Source: Lutjanus erythropterus
Lineage: Eukaryota; Chordata; Actinopteri; Lutjaniformes; Lutjanidae
Assembly: GCA_020091685.1 (NCBI GenBank)
Contig: CM034594.1
Span: 40,029,594 to 40,093,593 of the forward strand
Direction of reading: 5' to 3'
Length of the DNA stretch: 64,000 nucleotides
The first letter of the stretch is position 1. Each line of letters begins with the position of its first letter. The notes below the pieces were generated by a model, which had not been told where the DNA came from, ran no database searches, and saw only the letters and a list, made by a program, of their open reading frames with translations. This document shows, piece by piece, positions 36,108 to 47,823 of this stretch. Both the position numbers and the translations under genes were made by a program.

Positions 36108-37429
36108 ACTTCACTGGAAACCCTCTTGGTTACATCCTGATTAAGTATTACCCGCTAAAAATATGTTAGTATGTCGTAGCTGTGTGGAGTTAATGTATTT
36201 GGGAGCATTTAATGTGTGTGCAGGGACCTTTTTCTCAATATTTTTCTTGATATTGTTCATACTTATTTATGGACCTGATATAATTGTGTGCTTTGTGTGC
36301 ACACATTGTCAAATATTGTCCAGGTTTAACCCTTTAGAAAAGCTGATCCTCAGTAACTCCAGCGGACATCCCTGTGAATTCTGCATGACCTTGCAATTTT
36401 GTCCAATCATTGCAACTTTTCTGCTAATTTGACCAAGTAGTCCACCATGCCAACATCACACATCTCAATGAACAGAGTCAATGTTTTATTGCAGTGGAAA
36501 TTTCTTTTAGTGAGCATGACCGGCCGGGTCAAATTGATCAGAAGTGTATGGTTATTCAGCCAAATTGTTTGGGTTTTTTATTGAATTTCTCTTGCAGATC
36601 ACCATCTAACTGGCATTTGTATGTGTATCACATGAATTTAAAGTAATTACACAGACAGCTTCAATATTTTTACCTCAAGGGGTGATTACACGTTTTTTCC
36701 GTCTCTATCCCGAGCGCATTGTTTCTCGTTGTTTAAGCAGACTACACAAGGTAGTCTGAGGAACAACAAGTTTCACTGCTGCATCCCGTTGGTTCATTTT
36801 TTGGAGTTTGTCATAAGCTTTAGGAAGACAACATTTTTCATTTAGAGAAAATTAAAATTCCTTTTCCTGTCATGAATTTAACGTGCAACCACCCACCTAG
36901 CCTCAGGTGGCCAGGAAGCAGACGGCTTAATGCGAGGGAAAGAATTGCTGATGTTTAAGAATAGTTTCTCTCGTTCCAAAATATACTCTGTAGCAGTAGG
37001 GAGTCTGCCATAACACAATTTCAATTCAGTCCAATTCAGGAGTCTTTGATCGATCATATGTCCATTCACCACATTCAGTTACACTGATGTCATCTCACAA
37101 AAAACAGCTAAATTAACATTTTTAGGACTGAACTCTTCCAGACATGTGTTACACAGACGAATTTCAAAATAAAGGCAGATCTTGAAGATGATAATGTGGA
37201 TCGATATTTTCACTCGATGCATCGATCATATTGGATTGGATATTGGTTGAAGATAGAATTGATATATGAATCCAGATCAGTGTATCCTGACACCTCTAGA
37301 ATGCAGACTACTTGATAAGCAAATGGTTTAGACAGTGTTTGTACAGGAATGAAGTTTTTTGGTCCATACAGGCGGTTGATCATGATTTTTTTTTTTCCCA
37401 CTTGTCACAGGTACTGAAGAACACAAAGT
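36108..37429. other. non-coding stretch, nothing specific
   Basis: No gene or repeat family recognised. Confidence 0.4.
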
Positions 37430-39720
37430 TTGTCATTGTTACTTACTATAATTTTGTGCTTGCTGTTTTGAGCTGCAACAAGATTTTGCACTCAGAACAG
37501 AGCGTGGTTTTATTCTTATCCAAACAAGTTGCCCTCGATTTTTAATGAGCTGCTGTGATTTTTCACTCGCTTGTACGATTTCATTTTTTTTAGAAAAGTT
37601 GCTGTGAAATCAGCCATTGTAGGCCGCCACAATACCAGAAAAAAGCCTGCGAAATCCTGAATGGAGTTATGATTCATGAAAGACATACACTGGGGCTAGT
37701 TTGCAGCAAGTCATGAGGATACGTGACGAAATTATGAATTATGAATAGCAGCAGTGGTGTGAATGGTTCAAATAAGTGGAAGTTAAGCATGAGGTTAATA
37801 AAGGTCATGTTCAATGAAAGAATATGAATATGAAACAATCAGATTTGGCTGTGCTTTGGTGAAGCTTTGGTGCAGTTAGTCTTTAGTCTCTGCTTATAAC
37901 TGCAACAGGATCCATAATTACCCAGATGAGTAGACGGACTTTATTTCTGGACGATCTATTCCTTACACTTGAATACCCAGAATTCCTGTAACGTGATGTC
38001 AGCGAGCAGCATGCCCCTGTTTACCAAACCAGCCGGTGCGTGATGCCACGTAGCAAAGAATACCAAAGAGATGAGGGAGGAAAACAGTTAATTTTAGTGC
38101 GGACGTTCATTCACCGCTGCTCGTGTTAGACTTTAAGGTTTGAATTCTGCGACATATCTCCACCTTTCACCTGAATTTAATTTGGGAAAACAGGATGAAC
38201 TTGCAGCACCTCAGGATGTTTTGTTTGAATTTTTGTAATCCTGAACAGAGTGCGGCTTTATTCTCACTGAAACAAATTGACCTCAATTTATGAATTGAAT
38301 TGACTTTTTTTTTTTTGTTGTAGTTTTTCACTTGCTTCCACAATTTCATTGCAATTTTTTTCTGTGAAATCTGCCATTACAGGCCGCCACAATCAAGACA
38401 AGAAAGAAAGCCTTCGAAATCCTGGGTGGACAGAATAGAGTTATGACCCATGAGAGGCATAAACCGGGGCTAGTTTGCAGAAAGTCACAAGGATATGTGA
38501 CGAAATTATGAATAGCAGCAGTGTCCGCTGCAAAAACTCCTAAAAACGTTGCGAATTGCATCACAGTTTTTTTTACAAACGCTGATGAGAAATCAGGCGT
38601 TATAAGCTGCGGCAATCCCCCCCCAAAAAAAGCCTGCAAAATTCTGGATGGACTGAATGAGGTTATGGTTCGTGAGAGGCATAAACTGGGGCTAGTATGA
38701 AAAATGTCACGAGGATAAGACAGCAACAATGCTGTGAATGGTCCTTCCAACTGGACATTAAGTATGCAGTTAATAAAGGTCATGTTCAATGAAAGCTTGA
38801 GACAGTTCAGCCAGTGTTAAACTAAAATTATATGAAAGTGAAACAGTCAAATTTGGCTGTTCTTTGGTAAAGCTTTGGTGAAGTTAACCTTTGCTCTCTG
38901 CCTGTAACTGCAGTGAGATCCATAATTACCCAGATGAGTAGATGGACTTTATTTCTGGCTGACCTCCACCTGAATTTAATTTGAGAAATCAGGCTAAACT
39001 TGCAGCACCTCTGGATGTTTTGTTTGAATTTTTATAATCCTGATCCTTTTTGTTACGTAGAAAACTCAGAACTTCTCACTGAAACAAGCGGAATGTCACA
39101 ACTTTTTTTTGCAACTTTTGCTTGCTTTCATTGCAAAAAAAAACAAAACAAAAAACAAAACATTGCAATATGCATCACAATTTTTATTAAAAAAGCCGAT
39201 GTGGAATCAGGCGCAAAATCCTGGACTGGCTGAGGGGTGAGACATAAACGGGGGCTAGTTTGCAAATGTCATGAGGATGCAATACCAATGAAAGCTGTGG
39301 ACATTTGAGTGTAAATGAAAAGTTGTATGAATATGAAACAATCAGATTTGGCTGTGCTTTGGTGAAGCTTTGGTGCAGTTAGTCTTTAGTCTCCGCTCAT
39401 AACTGCAACAGGATCCATAATTACCCAGATGAGTAGACGGACTTTATTTCTGGACGATCTATTCCTTACACTTGAATACCCAGAATTCCTGTAACGTGAT
39501 GTCAGCGTGCAGCATGCCCCTGTTTACCAAACCAGCCGGTGTGTGACGCCTCATACCAAAGAATACCAAAGAGATGAGGGAGGAAAACAGTTAATTTTAG
39601 TGAGTCCCCGCTCTCTGCTGCTCGTATTAGACTTTCAGGTTTGAATTCTGCGAGATATCTCCACCTTCCACCTGAATTTAATTTGGGAAAATGGGGTAAA
39701 CTTGCAGCACCTCAGTGGAG
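37430..39720. repeat. local tandem array of a 0.7-1.5 kb module
   Basis: A module with GGCATAAACTGGGGCTAG-like words occurs four times (about 37682, 38455, 38679, 39241). A second module with CCATAATTACCCAGATGAGT occurs three times (about 37911, 38919, 39416). The longest matching pair, 37823-38214 and 39326-39715, is offset by about 1.5 kb and by eye more than 90% identical; the middle copy lacks about 180 bp. The array lies just upstream of the candidate host-RNA exon ending at 41235. Confidence 0.85.
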
Positions 39721-40165
39721 TGTGTGTACCGGTGCTCCTGCAGCTTAAATTGAAGCTGTCTCTCCGTCTCTGTGTGCTGTATTGATTCACTTGGCACCCA
39801 CTTATGTCCTATAATGGAACAGAGCTCATGTGCTGTCACTAGCATTTGGAGAAACCGCACGACCCTACCTATTAATTCCGAGACTTAAAAAACACGACAA
39901 ACAAGTCTTCTGGCGTTGCCGAATGTCGGCCGCTCTCACGGTCCTGTTACCGGAGCTGGATGTTATCAAAAGATATCAGTGACAGAGGACGTTTTTCGCA
40001 GTATTATGATACAGTCAAATCTGGAGCTGCTCCCGAGCTGTGAAAGGCAGGCATATGGAGAAATGGTCTGTATCTGTGCCTCGGTAAACCAGAGCCAAGT
40101 CCCGAAATGACTCCTTCTTTTCTATTCGCAGCTGAGGCTAACTAAAGATTGGTATTTGTTTTTGG
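39721..40165. other. non-coding stretch
   Basis: Non-repetitive, no gene recognised. Confidence 0.4.
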
Positions 40166-40169
40166 TGCA

Positions 40170-41142
40170 TGGAAGCTTTCCAAGAAATGTGTGTGTGTGC
40201 GTGTGTGTGTATTCCTGTACATGCACTTTTTGTTAGTGCATCCACGAATGTGTGTACGTGCAAAGCCAGTCAGTCTGCGCTCTGGGAGACGAGGATACAA
40301 GTGTGTGTGTCCAAGTGTTTATGTGTCGGAGTAGTGGGGCGTTTTGGGAAAGAGAAGGACTGAGTGAGTAGTACCTCGAACGGACTGGACTGTCCTGTTT
40401 TGTTTTGTTTTGTTGTTTTTTTGTTTTGTTTTTTGAGAGGGGGGGTGTGGAATGGTGGGGAAGAGGAAGAAGAAGAAGAAGAAGGAGTGTGCAGGGAGGA
40501 GGAGGAGGGAAAGAAGGGAGAGGAGAAGGAAGGGAAGGGGAGAGGTTCAGGGGTGACAGGAGGATGGCTTCATGGCTGCATTTTCCCTGCGCTGAATTTC
40601 CACACTCCCCTTTTCTCTCCTCGTTCCTGTTTTGCCTTATTCAGCTGAGCGAGTCAAACAAGACAAGGAGAGTTTCAAGACTGAGAAAGAGAGAAAAATC
40701 AAGCCAATTTTCTCCGTTTTTCTTTTTTTTTTTTTCTTTTAAGGCTGGGATTTTGGCTGTCTTACAAACAGATGTTGCTTGTCATTTGCTTCTCGTGCTG
40801 TAGTGCAGGGAAGCAGCTTGTAGCTTGCAGAGGTTTTACAGGCTGAAAGATTCCCTCTCGCTTATTTATACTTATTATTACTAGCGCGCGGTAAACCGAA
40901 ATTGTAAAAACACAAAAAAAAAACGCCTGTTTTTCTGTTATCGTTTACTTTTTCTCCCCTCCTTCTCCTCCTCCCCCCCCCTCCACCAGTTTCTCTCCCT
41001 CTTCCCTTTTGCTTTTTTCTTTTGTCTCACTCTTTCCCACCCTCTCCCCGAGCTCCCTTTCGGGGTGGTTTTGTTACTGTAGTTGCATGTTTGAGCTGGG
41101 TTTTTTTTTTTTTTTTGTTTTGTTTTTTTTGATGGGCCACAG
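40170..41142 (+). promoter_or_regulatory. promoter-proximal candidate: purine/pyrimidine-biased segment
   Basis: TG-rich words at 40188-40210, a GTTTT run at 40397-40432, a homopurine tract at 40453-40547, a CT tract at 40949-41056 and a T16 run near 41101 succeed each other within 1 kb. A TATTTATA word sits at 40863. This composition directly upstream of a splice donor is compatible with a promoter or first exon of the miRNA host RNA. No start site can be assigned from sequence alone. Confidence 0.3.
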
Positions 41143-41235
41143 TGGACATGACTGCCTATACCTTCTGCCAAGCACCGTAGGCCCTGCAGAGTAGAGAAAA
41201 GAAACATTTGGAAACTAAACATGCAGGCAAAATCG
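41143..41235 (+). ncRNA. candidate exon of the miRNA host lncRNA (MIR100HG-like)
   Basis: The exon ends at TCG|GTAAGT (donor 41236). A T-rich tract and GGGCCACAG give a possible acceptor at 41141-41142; alternatively the exon extends upstream as a first exon. It lies 3.4 kb upstream of mir-100 on the same strand. An ATG at 41221 opens only five codons before the donor. If spliced to 56908-56965 and 60185-60227, that frame closes after 26 codons, which fits a non-coding host. Human MIR100HG is the known host of the orthologous cluster; exon homology was not tested. Confidence 0.4.
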
Positions 41236-41679
41236 GTAAGTCATCATGCTACCAGTGTGCTCCGAGCTTTTTCCACTTCTTGTCTTTGCTTCGTGGCTTT
41301 TAATATTCGGCAGTGTGGTTGATGTTTTCGTGGAGTTTTCTGTGTTTGCTGTACATTAGCTGTGGTGAAAAAGGGCCTAAAAGTGAACGCTACCTGTTGG
41401 CTAGCCGGGGCTATCTGTTTACACTGCGTGATATTATGAAGTGCTAACGACATGCCACTTCCTCACCTCTCACTTCTTCACCTCTGTTGAACCCCCACCC
41501 ACCCCACCCTTCTCCACACACACACACACACATGCACACACACCACCTCTGTTGCTGGGTAGATTTGGGGCGAACAGGGCGGGTAGCGCCGCTGGGTTTG
41601 GCCGCTGGCGCTGTTCAGTGCCGAACAATGCAGGTGGTGGTGGCCTTTAGCCGCTCTTAGTTTTGTCGTGAGTCGTCTT

Positions 41680-41712
<33 letters not shown>

Positions 41713-42352
41713 GCTGGTGCAGCGGTGGCGGCGTTGGCCGGCAGGGTGCCGCGGACCCCGCTGACCTCTTTGTTCGGCCAATCTCAAGGTGTCTTTCAGC
41801 TCGCTGGCAAAGACCCACTGACATACTTTAAGCAACTTGGCAACAGCTTCAAAGTCAGACGTCTCATTTAAATTCAGGCAGAGGGAAGAGAAGGAGAAAG
41901 AAAAGAGAAGTTCAGATGGAGTCTGAAAAGTTGAAATTGGACCACTCACTCTTCTTTTTCATCTCAGAGTTTTACAAGTTTTATTTTGTTGCTTGTGCTA
42001 CACAGCGACAACTCTATTCACATCGACTGGAATGTGCTGGAACACTGTCCAGGTCTGAACTTTTCAAATGTCAGCGTGGACCGTGGTTTGAACCTTGTAA
42101 AGCGAGCCATTAGTTTAATATAACATTTGTAAGATGAACTTGTGATTCTTTTAAAGATTTCAAGATAACAGCCCTGTGAAGTCATCCCGTTAATTTGGCC
42201 ATTATTCTCAGTAATGTATTTATACAGTTCTGATAATTCAGGAGCAGAGTTCTGGTAAGAAATCCTATTATAAAATAACAGATCCATGTTGTGATTCTTC
42301 TCCCTGTCAGTTTATTTCACTAAAACACAAACCTTTGACACACACAACACAA
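41236..42352. other. putative intron with (CA)n runs
   Basis: (CA)n runs lie at 41515-41541 and 41681-41712. The remainder shows nothing specific. Confidence 0.5.
41515..41712. repeat. two (CA)n microsatellites
   Basis: Runs at 41515-41541 and 41681-41712, each interrupted once. Confidence 0.85.
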
Positions 42353-43795
42353 CACTGTAGAAAATCATACATGTAGAATCAACAAATCTTTTCTCGTAAC
42401 TTAATCTAAAATATACAAGTTTTATTTATTCAAGTCAATTCAGCTTAAAAATTGTAGTTATTTTCCGAACACTTCAGATATTAAACACGAGCTCTTCTGA
42501 CTCAAGGTCTTTTTGACTTGAAGTGATGAGTTGAATGGAGTTACTGTACAGAGTTCAATCAGCTCATTAAATTAAGTATCTAAACAAACAGCACATGAGC
42601 ACAGAGTTAAAACTATCCCGCAGCTGTAAGATCTCTGTATGAAATAATGAACTGACTCTTCAAAATGAGAAAATTTTAAGAAATCAGATTTCTTTGTGAT
42701 ACTCATCAGTGTGACTGAAGAGTTGTTTGTTCAACTTAGTATGTGTTCTCAAGCACAACTGAGTTAATATCAAGTTTATTTGACAAGAAAAGTTTGTTTG
42801 GAATCATTACAAAATTACCTCAACTTTTCAAATTCACACATGAATTTAGTGGAATCAACAAATATTTTCTCATTAACTTAATATAAATATGCAAGTTTTA
42901 TTTATTCAAGTTAGTTAAACTTTTCAAAATACTTATAAACGTATTAACTTTTAAACGCGAGCTCTTCTGACTTAGTCTTTTTGACATGAAGTGATGAGTT
43001 GAATGAATGCATTGTACAAAGTTCAGTCAACTCATTAGAATAAGTTTCTAAAGAAACTTAACCAGCATATTCAGCAGACTTCCCAGCATTCATTGTTTTA
43101 GTGTTAAAACTCTCCTTGAGGTCCAAGAGGAGCAGCTGCAGCTGTAGGCTCTTTGTGAAATCAAATTTGTTTGTGATGTTCGTCAGTTCATGTGACTGAA
43201 GAGTCATTGGTTCAACTTCAAATCTGAAGCTTGTTGAACTGAACTAATATCAAGGTTATTTGTTCAGGAAAGTTTATTTCTTTTGAATTATTACAAAATG
43301 ATCTCAACTTCTCTTTTTCAAATTCATACATGACTCAATAAAATCATACATGAGTTCTCCCAAAGTTTTTTGGCTTGAAATGATGAGTTGAATTAATGCA
43401 TTGTAAAGCGTTAACTAAAAACATTAAACTAAATTTCTAAAGAAACATAATCACTTCTCAACTTCCCAGCATGCATTGTTTGAGAGTTAAAAAAACCTAT
43501 GAGCTCCAAGAGGAGCAGCTGCTATAAGTCCTTTGTGTGAAACGGACTCTTTGTTTGTAACGTTTTCAGTGTGACGGTTGATTCAACTTAATATCTTAAG
43601 CTAATTGAACGTTTCCTGAGGTACAACTTTGGTAATATGAAGTATATTTGACTAGAAACGTTTATTTGTTTTGAATCATTACAAAATGACCTCAACATGT
43701 CCTTTCTCATTCAGTCAACTTAACATTTAAAGCAGCCCAGACACTAACTTTTTTAAAGTTAGAACAAATACAAATATACAAATACTTTTGCAGTG
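42353..43795. mobile_element. CACTGYARAA element with three tandem internal units
   Basis: Left end CACTGTAGAAAATCATAC and right end ACTTTTGCAGTG are short inverted repeats. Inside, a unit of roughly 450 bp occurs about three times, marked by AAGTTTTATTTATTCAAGT (42416, 42893), GAAGTGATGAGTTGAAT-like words (42519, 42989, 43378) and ACTTCCCAGCATTCATTG-like words (43079, 43461). A single-unit relative lies at 50713-51105. The element ends about 0.9 kb upstream of mir-100. Confidence 0.7.
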
Positions 43796-44680
43796 AACGT
43801 AAAGATAAACTGACCACCACAGCATCACAAATCAAACAAGTCATGTCAGCTCACTTCCTTATTTGAAGACAATCCACATTATGCTCTCACAGTATTTACT
43901 GTAGAGATATCCACAGGTACTAATGAAGAAATACACTCCTACACAGCGTTTCACGAGAGCAACTTAGCAATTTAGCTCGAACATTTTACATTACTTACGT
44001 CTCATTTGAGCTCAGCCACATGCCTCTTAAAATGCCACTTGAATTTTTCCACCTATCACTCACCGTGACGACTCTCTCGTAGTGAGGAAACAGAGTGATA
44101 TACAAGTGTTGGCACAGTGATGACACTGTAAGCAAATAGTAAAGTAAAATATGCAGTTTAGTGTGTACTCACTTAGAAATGATGCAGTGCATTGTGGGAT
44201 CAGGAGCTGAGCTGGTGAAGTGAAGAGTCTTGTGGAAACTGCGTGATGCTTGAGTGAAGATTGTAGTGTCGAGCACCCAGAAATTTTGTGAATAACATTT
44301 TGTAATGGCAGGAAATTATGTTTTAAATTCTGTTATTTATTTTTTTTATACAAAGGTCGTAGTTATGAGGCTTAAATTTCAATGATTGATCGTTTGTAAC
44401 TGCATTATTCTGGGCCTATGTTGTCTTTTCATTCCTTTGAAATAGATAAAGTTTTCAGATCCTTGGCAGAAAAGAAGACTTCATCATTTTTGTTGAATAT
44501 TAGGCTAATTATTTGCATCTAATTTTCAGCAATAAGTGGTGTTAACATTTGTGTATTAAGGGTTAAACTGATAGAAGCTAACTAAAGGATTCTTGACAGA
44601 CTTTAAGTATAAAAGGCTGGACTGATTAAAGATGCTCATTTCTTCCGTTTTCTTCCGCCCTGATGGACGTACGAAGCCAT
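43796..44680. other. non-coding stretch upstream of mir-100
   Basis: No repeat family recognised. As the immediate upstream flank of mir-100 within the presumed primary transcript it may hold conserved sequence, but nothing definite is visible. Confidence 0.4.
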
Positions 44681-44764
44681 CTGCTCACGGCACCCGAACC
44701 CGTAGATCCGAACTTGTGTTATCTGACACCACAAGCTTGTATCTACAGGTCTGCGTGTGTGCAG
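44681..44764 (+). ncRNA. mir-100 precursor hairpin
   Basis: The 5p arm at 44697-44718 is the exact 22-nt miR-100 sequence (seed ACCCGTA; the middle reads CCGAACTTG, which separates miR-100 from miR-99a). The 3p arm at 44732-44753 starts CAAGCTTGTATCTA and, from memory, differs from human miR-100-3p at two positions. The arms pair across a 13-nt loop, and the basal stem extends to CTGC/GCAG at 44681/44764. CNNC motifs follow the 3' side at 44768-44774, as in many animal pri-miRNAs. miR-100 is a Dicer product that represses targets such as mTOR-pathway and differentiation genes. It is the first member of the cluster. An overlapping 90-codon open frame is not a gene. Confidence 0.98.
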
Positions 44765-44978
44765 CTCCAACAACCCGAGCAGCATCAGCAGAACGCAGCG
44801 GGCGCCGCTCACCAGCTCTCACCAACTTTATTAACCATTTCCCCCCATGTCACAGATACCAGCAGCGCTGCCTCATTCTGATCGAGAAAACAGTCACAGC
44901 CTAGAAAGTTTCCTCTGTCTGTGGGTAGAACTGCATCTGAGGATGGTTTGAAAGTCTCCACGTTCAAAACCTCTAGAG

Positions 44979-46957
44979 CAGGGGTGCCCAAACATCTTTT
45001 CTCTTAGAGGACCAAAACTGAAACTTCAGGGTGGTACATAATATATTGTGAAGTAGAGCTGCAACAATGAATCGGTTTTTTGATTATTAATCAACAATTA
45101 AACTTTTTGCCTTGTATTTTGATCATCAATTGTACTGAGTCATTTTTTACTAAAACTGTCCAAATTCTCTGATTTCAGCTTCTTAAACGTGAATATTTTC
45201 TGGTTTCTTTACTCCTCTCTGACAGTAAACTGAATATCTTTGGGTTGTGGACAAAACAAGACATTTGAGGACGTCATCTTGGGCTTTGGGAAACACTGAT
45301 CAATATTTTTCACCATTTCCTGACATTTTATGGACCAAACAGCTAATCAATTAATTGAGAAAATAATCAACAGATTAATCAATGCAGAATGGTACCAGGA
45401 TCCTAGGTTCCCTTCCCTGACTGACTGATTACTCTGCCTGCCATGCTCAAATTATGAAAAATAATTATGAAAATTCTGAAAAATAATGTGATAATGACTT
45501 TTTTTTTCACTAGAAACATCTGGATGACCAAATCAAATCTTATGGCGGGCCAGTTGTGACCTACAGACCCCATGTTAGAATGCCGTGATTTAAACTTACT
45601 GTTATTTTTGTCAGTGATCTAATCTGGAGATTGTTTTCTCAGTTGACTGATTAAGTGTTTAGTCCATCAAATGTCATAAAAAAAAAGAAAACAGTAAAGA
45701 ATGCCAATGACCAGTGTGACTGTCTCTGTATGAGGATTATTTTGTTTGACCAGATGCTCAAAGTCTAAAGATATTCAAATTAATAACAAAGAAAAGCTGC
45801 CACGTTCAAAGTTGAGAAGCTGGAACTCCAGCAGTTTTGGCATCTTTGCTTGAAAATTAACTTTAAATGATTTATTATAGCCAATATGATTTCTGCTAGG
45901 GTTGCAGCAGTCCCACAGGGGGCCACCCCCCCAGATTGGGAACCACTGAGATTACACAACTATTTATTTTTTCTTTTTCTTTTTTTCTTTTTGCCAGAAA
46001 CATCTGGCAGGCCAAATCAAACCTTATGGCAGGCTGGCAGGCCCTGTTTTTAAGTTTCACTTTTGTAATCGTTGAATCTGGAGATCATTTTCTCATTTGA
46101 TTGATTAATCCATCAAATGTCAAAAAATTGCGAAGAATGCCCGTCACAGTTTCCTAATGTGACTGTGTCTTAAAATAGCTGATTTTCTTGGACCAGCTGC
46201 CCAAAATCCAAAGATATTCAAATTAACAACAAAGAAAAGCTGCCATATTCAAATTTGTGAAGCTGCAACTTCAACATTTTCAGTATTTTTTTCCTTTAAA
46301 ATTGACTTAAAACAGTTAATCAATATACATTTTCTGCTAGGGCTGCAACGGTATGAGATTTTGGGGTCTCAGAAAATATCCCGGTTTCATGATATACAGT
46401 ATTACACAACTGTTATTATTAGTTCATTTTTAATTTTCTTCCCTCCAGAAACATCTGGCAGCCAAATCCTCAGTTTGGGCAGCACTGATTTAAACCAAGT
46501 ATTATTCTTTTGTCACTGGTCTAATTTGGAGATTATCTTCTCAATTGATTGATTAATCATCCATCAAATGTCAGAAAATAGTGAAAAATGTTTGTCACGG
46601 TTTCCAGATGTGACTGTGTCATCAAATAGCTTATTTGGTTTGACCAGCGGCACAAAATCCAGAGATATTCAAATTAATAACAAATTCAATATTCATATTT
46701 GAGAGGCTGGAACTTGAACATTTTTGGTATTTTTGCTTGAAAATTAACTTAAAACGATTGATCCATTATTGCCAATACATTTTCTGCTAGGGTTGCAATA
46801 GTATGAGATTTTCAGGGCTCAGAAAATATCCTGATTTGATTTGGTTTTCAGTTAACTTTTCTTTCTTTCTTTCTGTTTTTCGCTAGAGTCCGGTGGGCCA
46901 AATTGAACCTTTTAACAGCCCAGCTTTGGTCCCTGGGCCCCGCTTTGGGTAGCCCTG
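44979..46957. mobile_element. hAT-like element between mir-100 and let-7a, perfect 8-bp target duplication
   Basis: The termini CAGGGGTGCCCAAA and TTTGGGTAGCCCTG are inverted repeats with two mismatches. Both sides carry the identical 8-bp duplication CTCTAGAG (44971-44978 and 46958-46965). The 1,979-bp interior has three tandem units of about 447 bp, marked by TGTGACTGT at 45715, 46159 and 46609, and a nested AT-rich element at 45055-45386. No transposase frame exists, so it is non-autonomous. The intact duplication indicates a bona fide transposition into the presumed pri-miRNA. Confidence 0.9.
45055..45386 (+). mobile_element. AT-rich element (GCTGCAACGATTAAT family) nested in the hAT-like element
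   Basis: It runs from AGAGCTGCAACAATGAATCG to ACAGATTAATCAATGCAG and contains GACGTCATCTTGGGCTTTGG and AACACTGATCAATATTTTTC, as in the copy at 24538-24832. Confidence 0.85.
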
Positions 46958-46965
46958 CTCTAGAG

Positions 46966-47164
46966 TCCTCAACAACATGTTTTGCCAACCTTTTTGAGAC
47001 TCGTTTCTGTCAACAAACCTAAATAAAAAATTCTCAGATACCATCTCAGAGATCTTCTAACGAACCGCAGAGTTGAGTGAAGTTGTGTTGGGGTCTTCCA
47101 GGGGTCTTTGACACTTTCCACACATTTCAGTTCTGCTTCTCCAGCTGGACTTGGAGGGGTTAAG
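46966..47164. other. spacer, nothing specific
   Basis: No signal recognised between the hAT-like element and the candidate conserved block. Confidence 0.4.
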
Positions 47165-47420
47165 AGAAGGCCAACCAAGAGTCAATTAAAAGGGAAAATA
47201 TAATTAGAGCTACGATTTCTCTGTGTATATTTCAAATGTTAGTTTGTAGAAAAGCCACCAGGAGACTGCTATTTCAGTCAGCAGTCAATTAGCTGCATCC
47301 CGGTCTTTCTAGTGTTAATGAAGCAGACATCGGCCCAATTAGAAAATGCATACCGAGGACAGTTGTACTGCTTGTTTCCTCACAAACGGCCATTACCTCC
47401 CACATGTTAGTAGTTTAAAA
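47165..47420. promoter_or_regulatory. candidate conserved non-coding element upstream of let-7a
   Basis: Non-repetitive sequence with homeodomain-type words (GTCAATTAGCTGCATCCCGG near 47284, CCAATTAGAAAATGCATACC near 47335). It sits 0.3-0.6 kb 5' of let-7a between two transposons, which makes its unique texture stand out. Judged by eye only. Confidence 0.3.
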
Positions 47421-47750
47421 TGAACAACTGCAACCTTCTTCTTTAAGGGAGAAAACCTGATCGGCAGTTGTCGGGAGGTTGGGGTTCGTTTGTGTGTTGT
47501 GTGACGTAAAGAGTTTGGAGAAGCTTTAGAGTCAGACGTGTTTATCTGCTTTGTGTATAGAGACTGTATCTAAGAGACACAGTTGCGCTGCGAGAGCAGC
47601 TCTTAAAATGTTACAATCGCTTTGACATGGGAGAAAAATATCACATGAACAAAGTAACAAGTTAACATGTCAAACTTTTTTTTTTCTGTTTTTATTCCCA
47701 ACACCCCCCTCTGAGCCATGAAGCCCTGGTGTCCAGGTCTGCTTGCTCCC

Positions 47751-47823
47751 AGGTTGAGGTAGTAGGTTGTATAGTTGAGAATTACACCCCGGGAGATAAC
47801 TGTACAACCTCCTAGCTTTCCCT
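47751..47823 (+). ncRNA. let-7a (let-7a-2 type) precursor hairpin
   Basis: The 5p arm at 47755-47776 is the exact 22-nt let-7a sequence (seed GAGGTAG; GTATAGTT at the end excludes let-7c). The 3p arm at 47800-47821 begins CTGTACAACC and, from memory, differs from human let-7a-2-3p at one base, which identifies the paralogue. The loop contains GGAG at 47792-47795, the LIN28-binding motif that blocks let-7 maturation in stem cells. let-7 silences cell-cycle and pluripotency targets such as lin-41/TRIM71 and HMGA2. It lies 3.0 kb 3' of mir-100 on the same strand. Minus-strand open frames across it are shadows. Confidence 0.98.

Noticed and set aside
44632-44904. 90-codon open frame over mir-100
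   Set aside because: It lies across the miRNA hairpin and has no coding character of its own.
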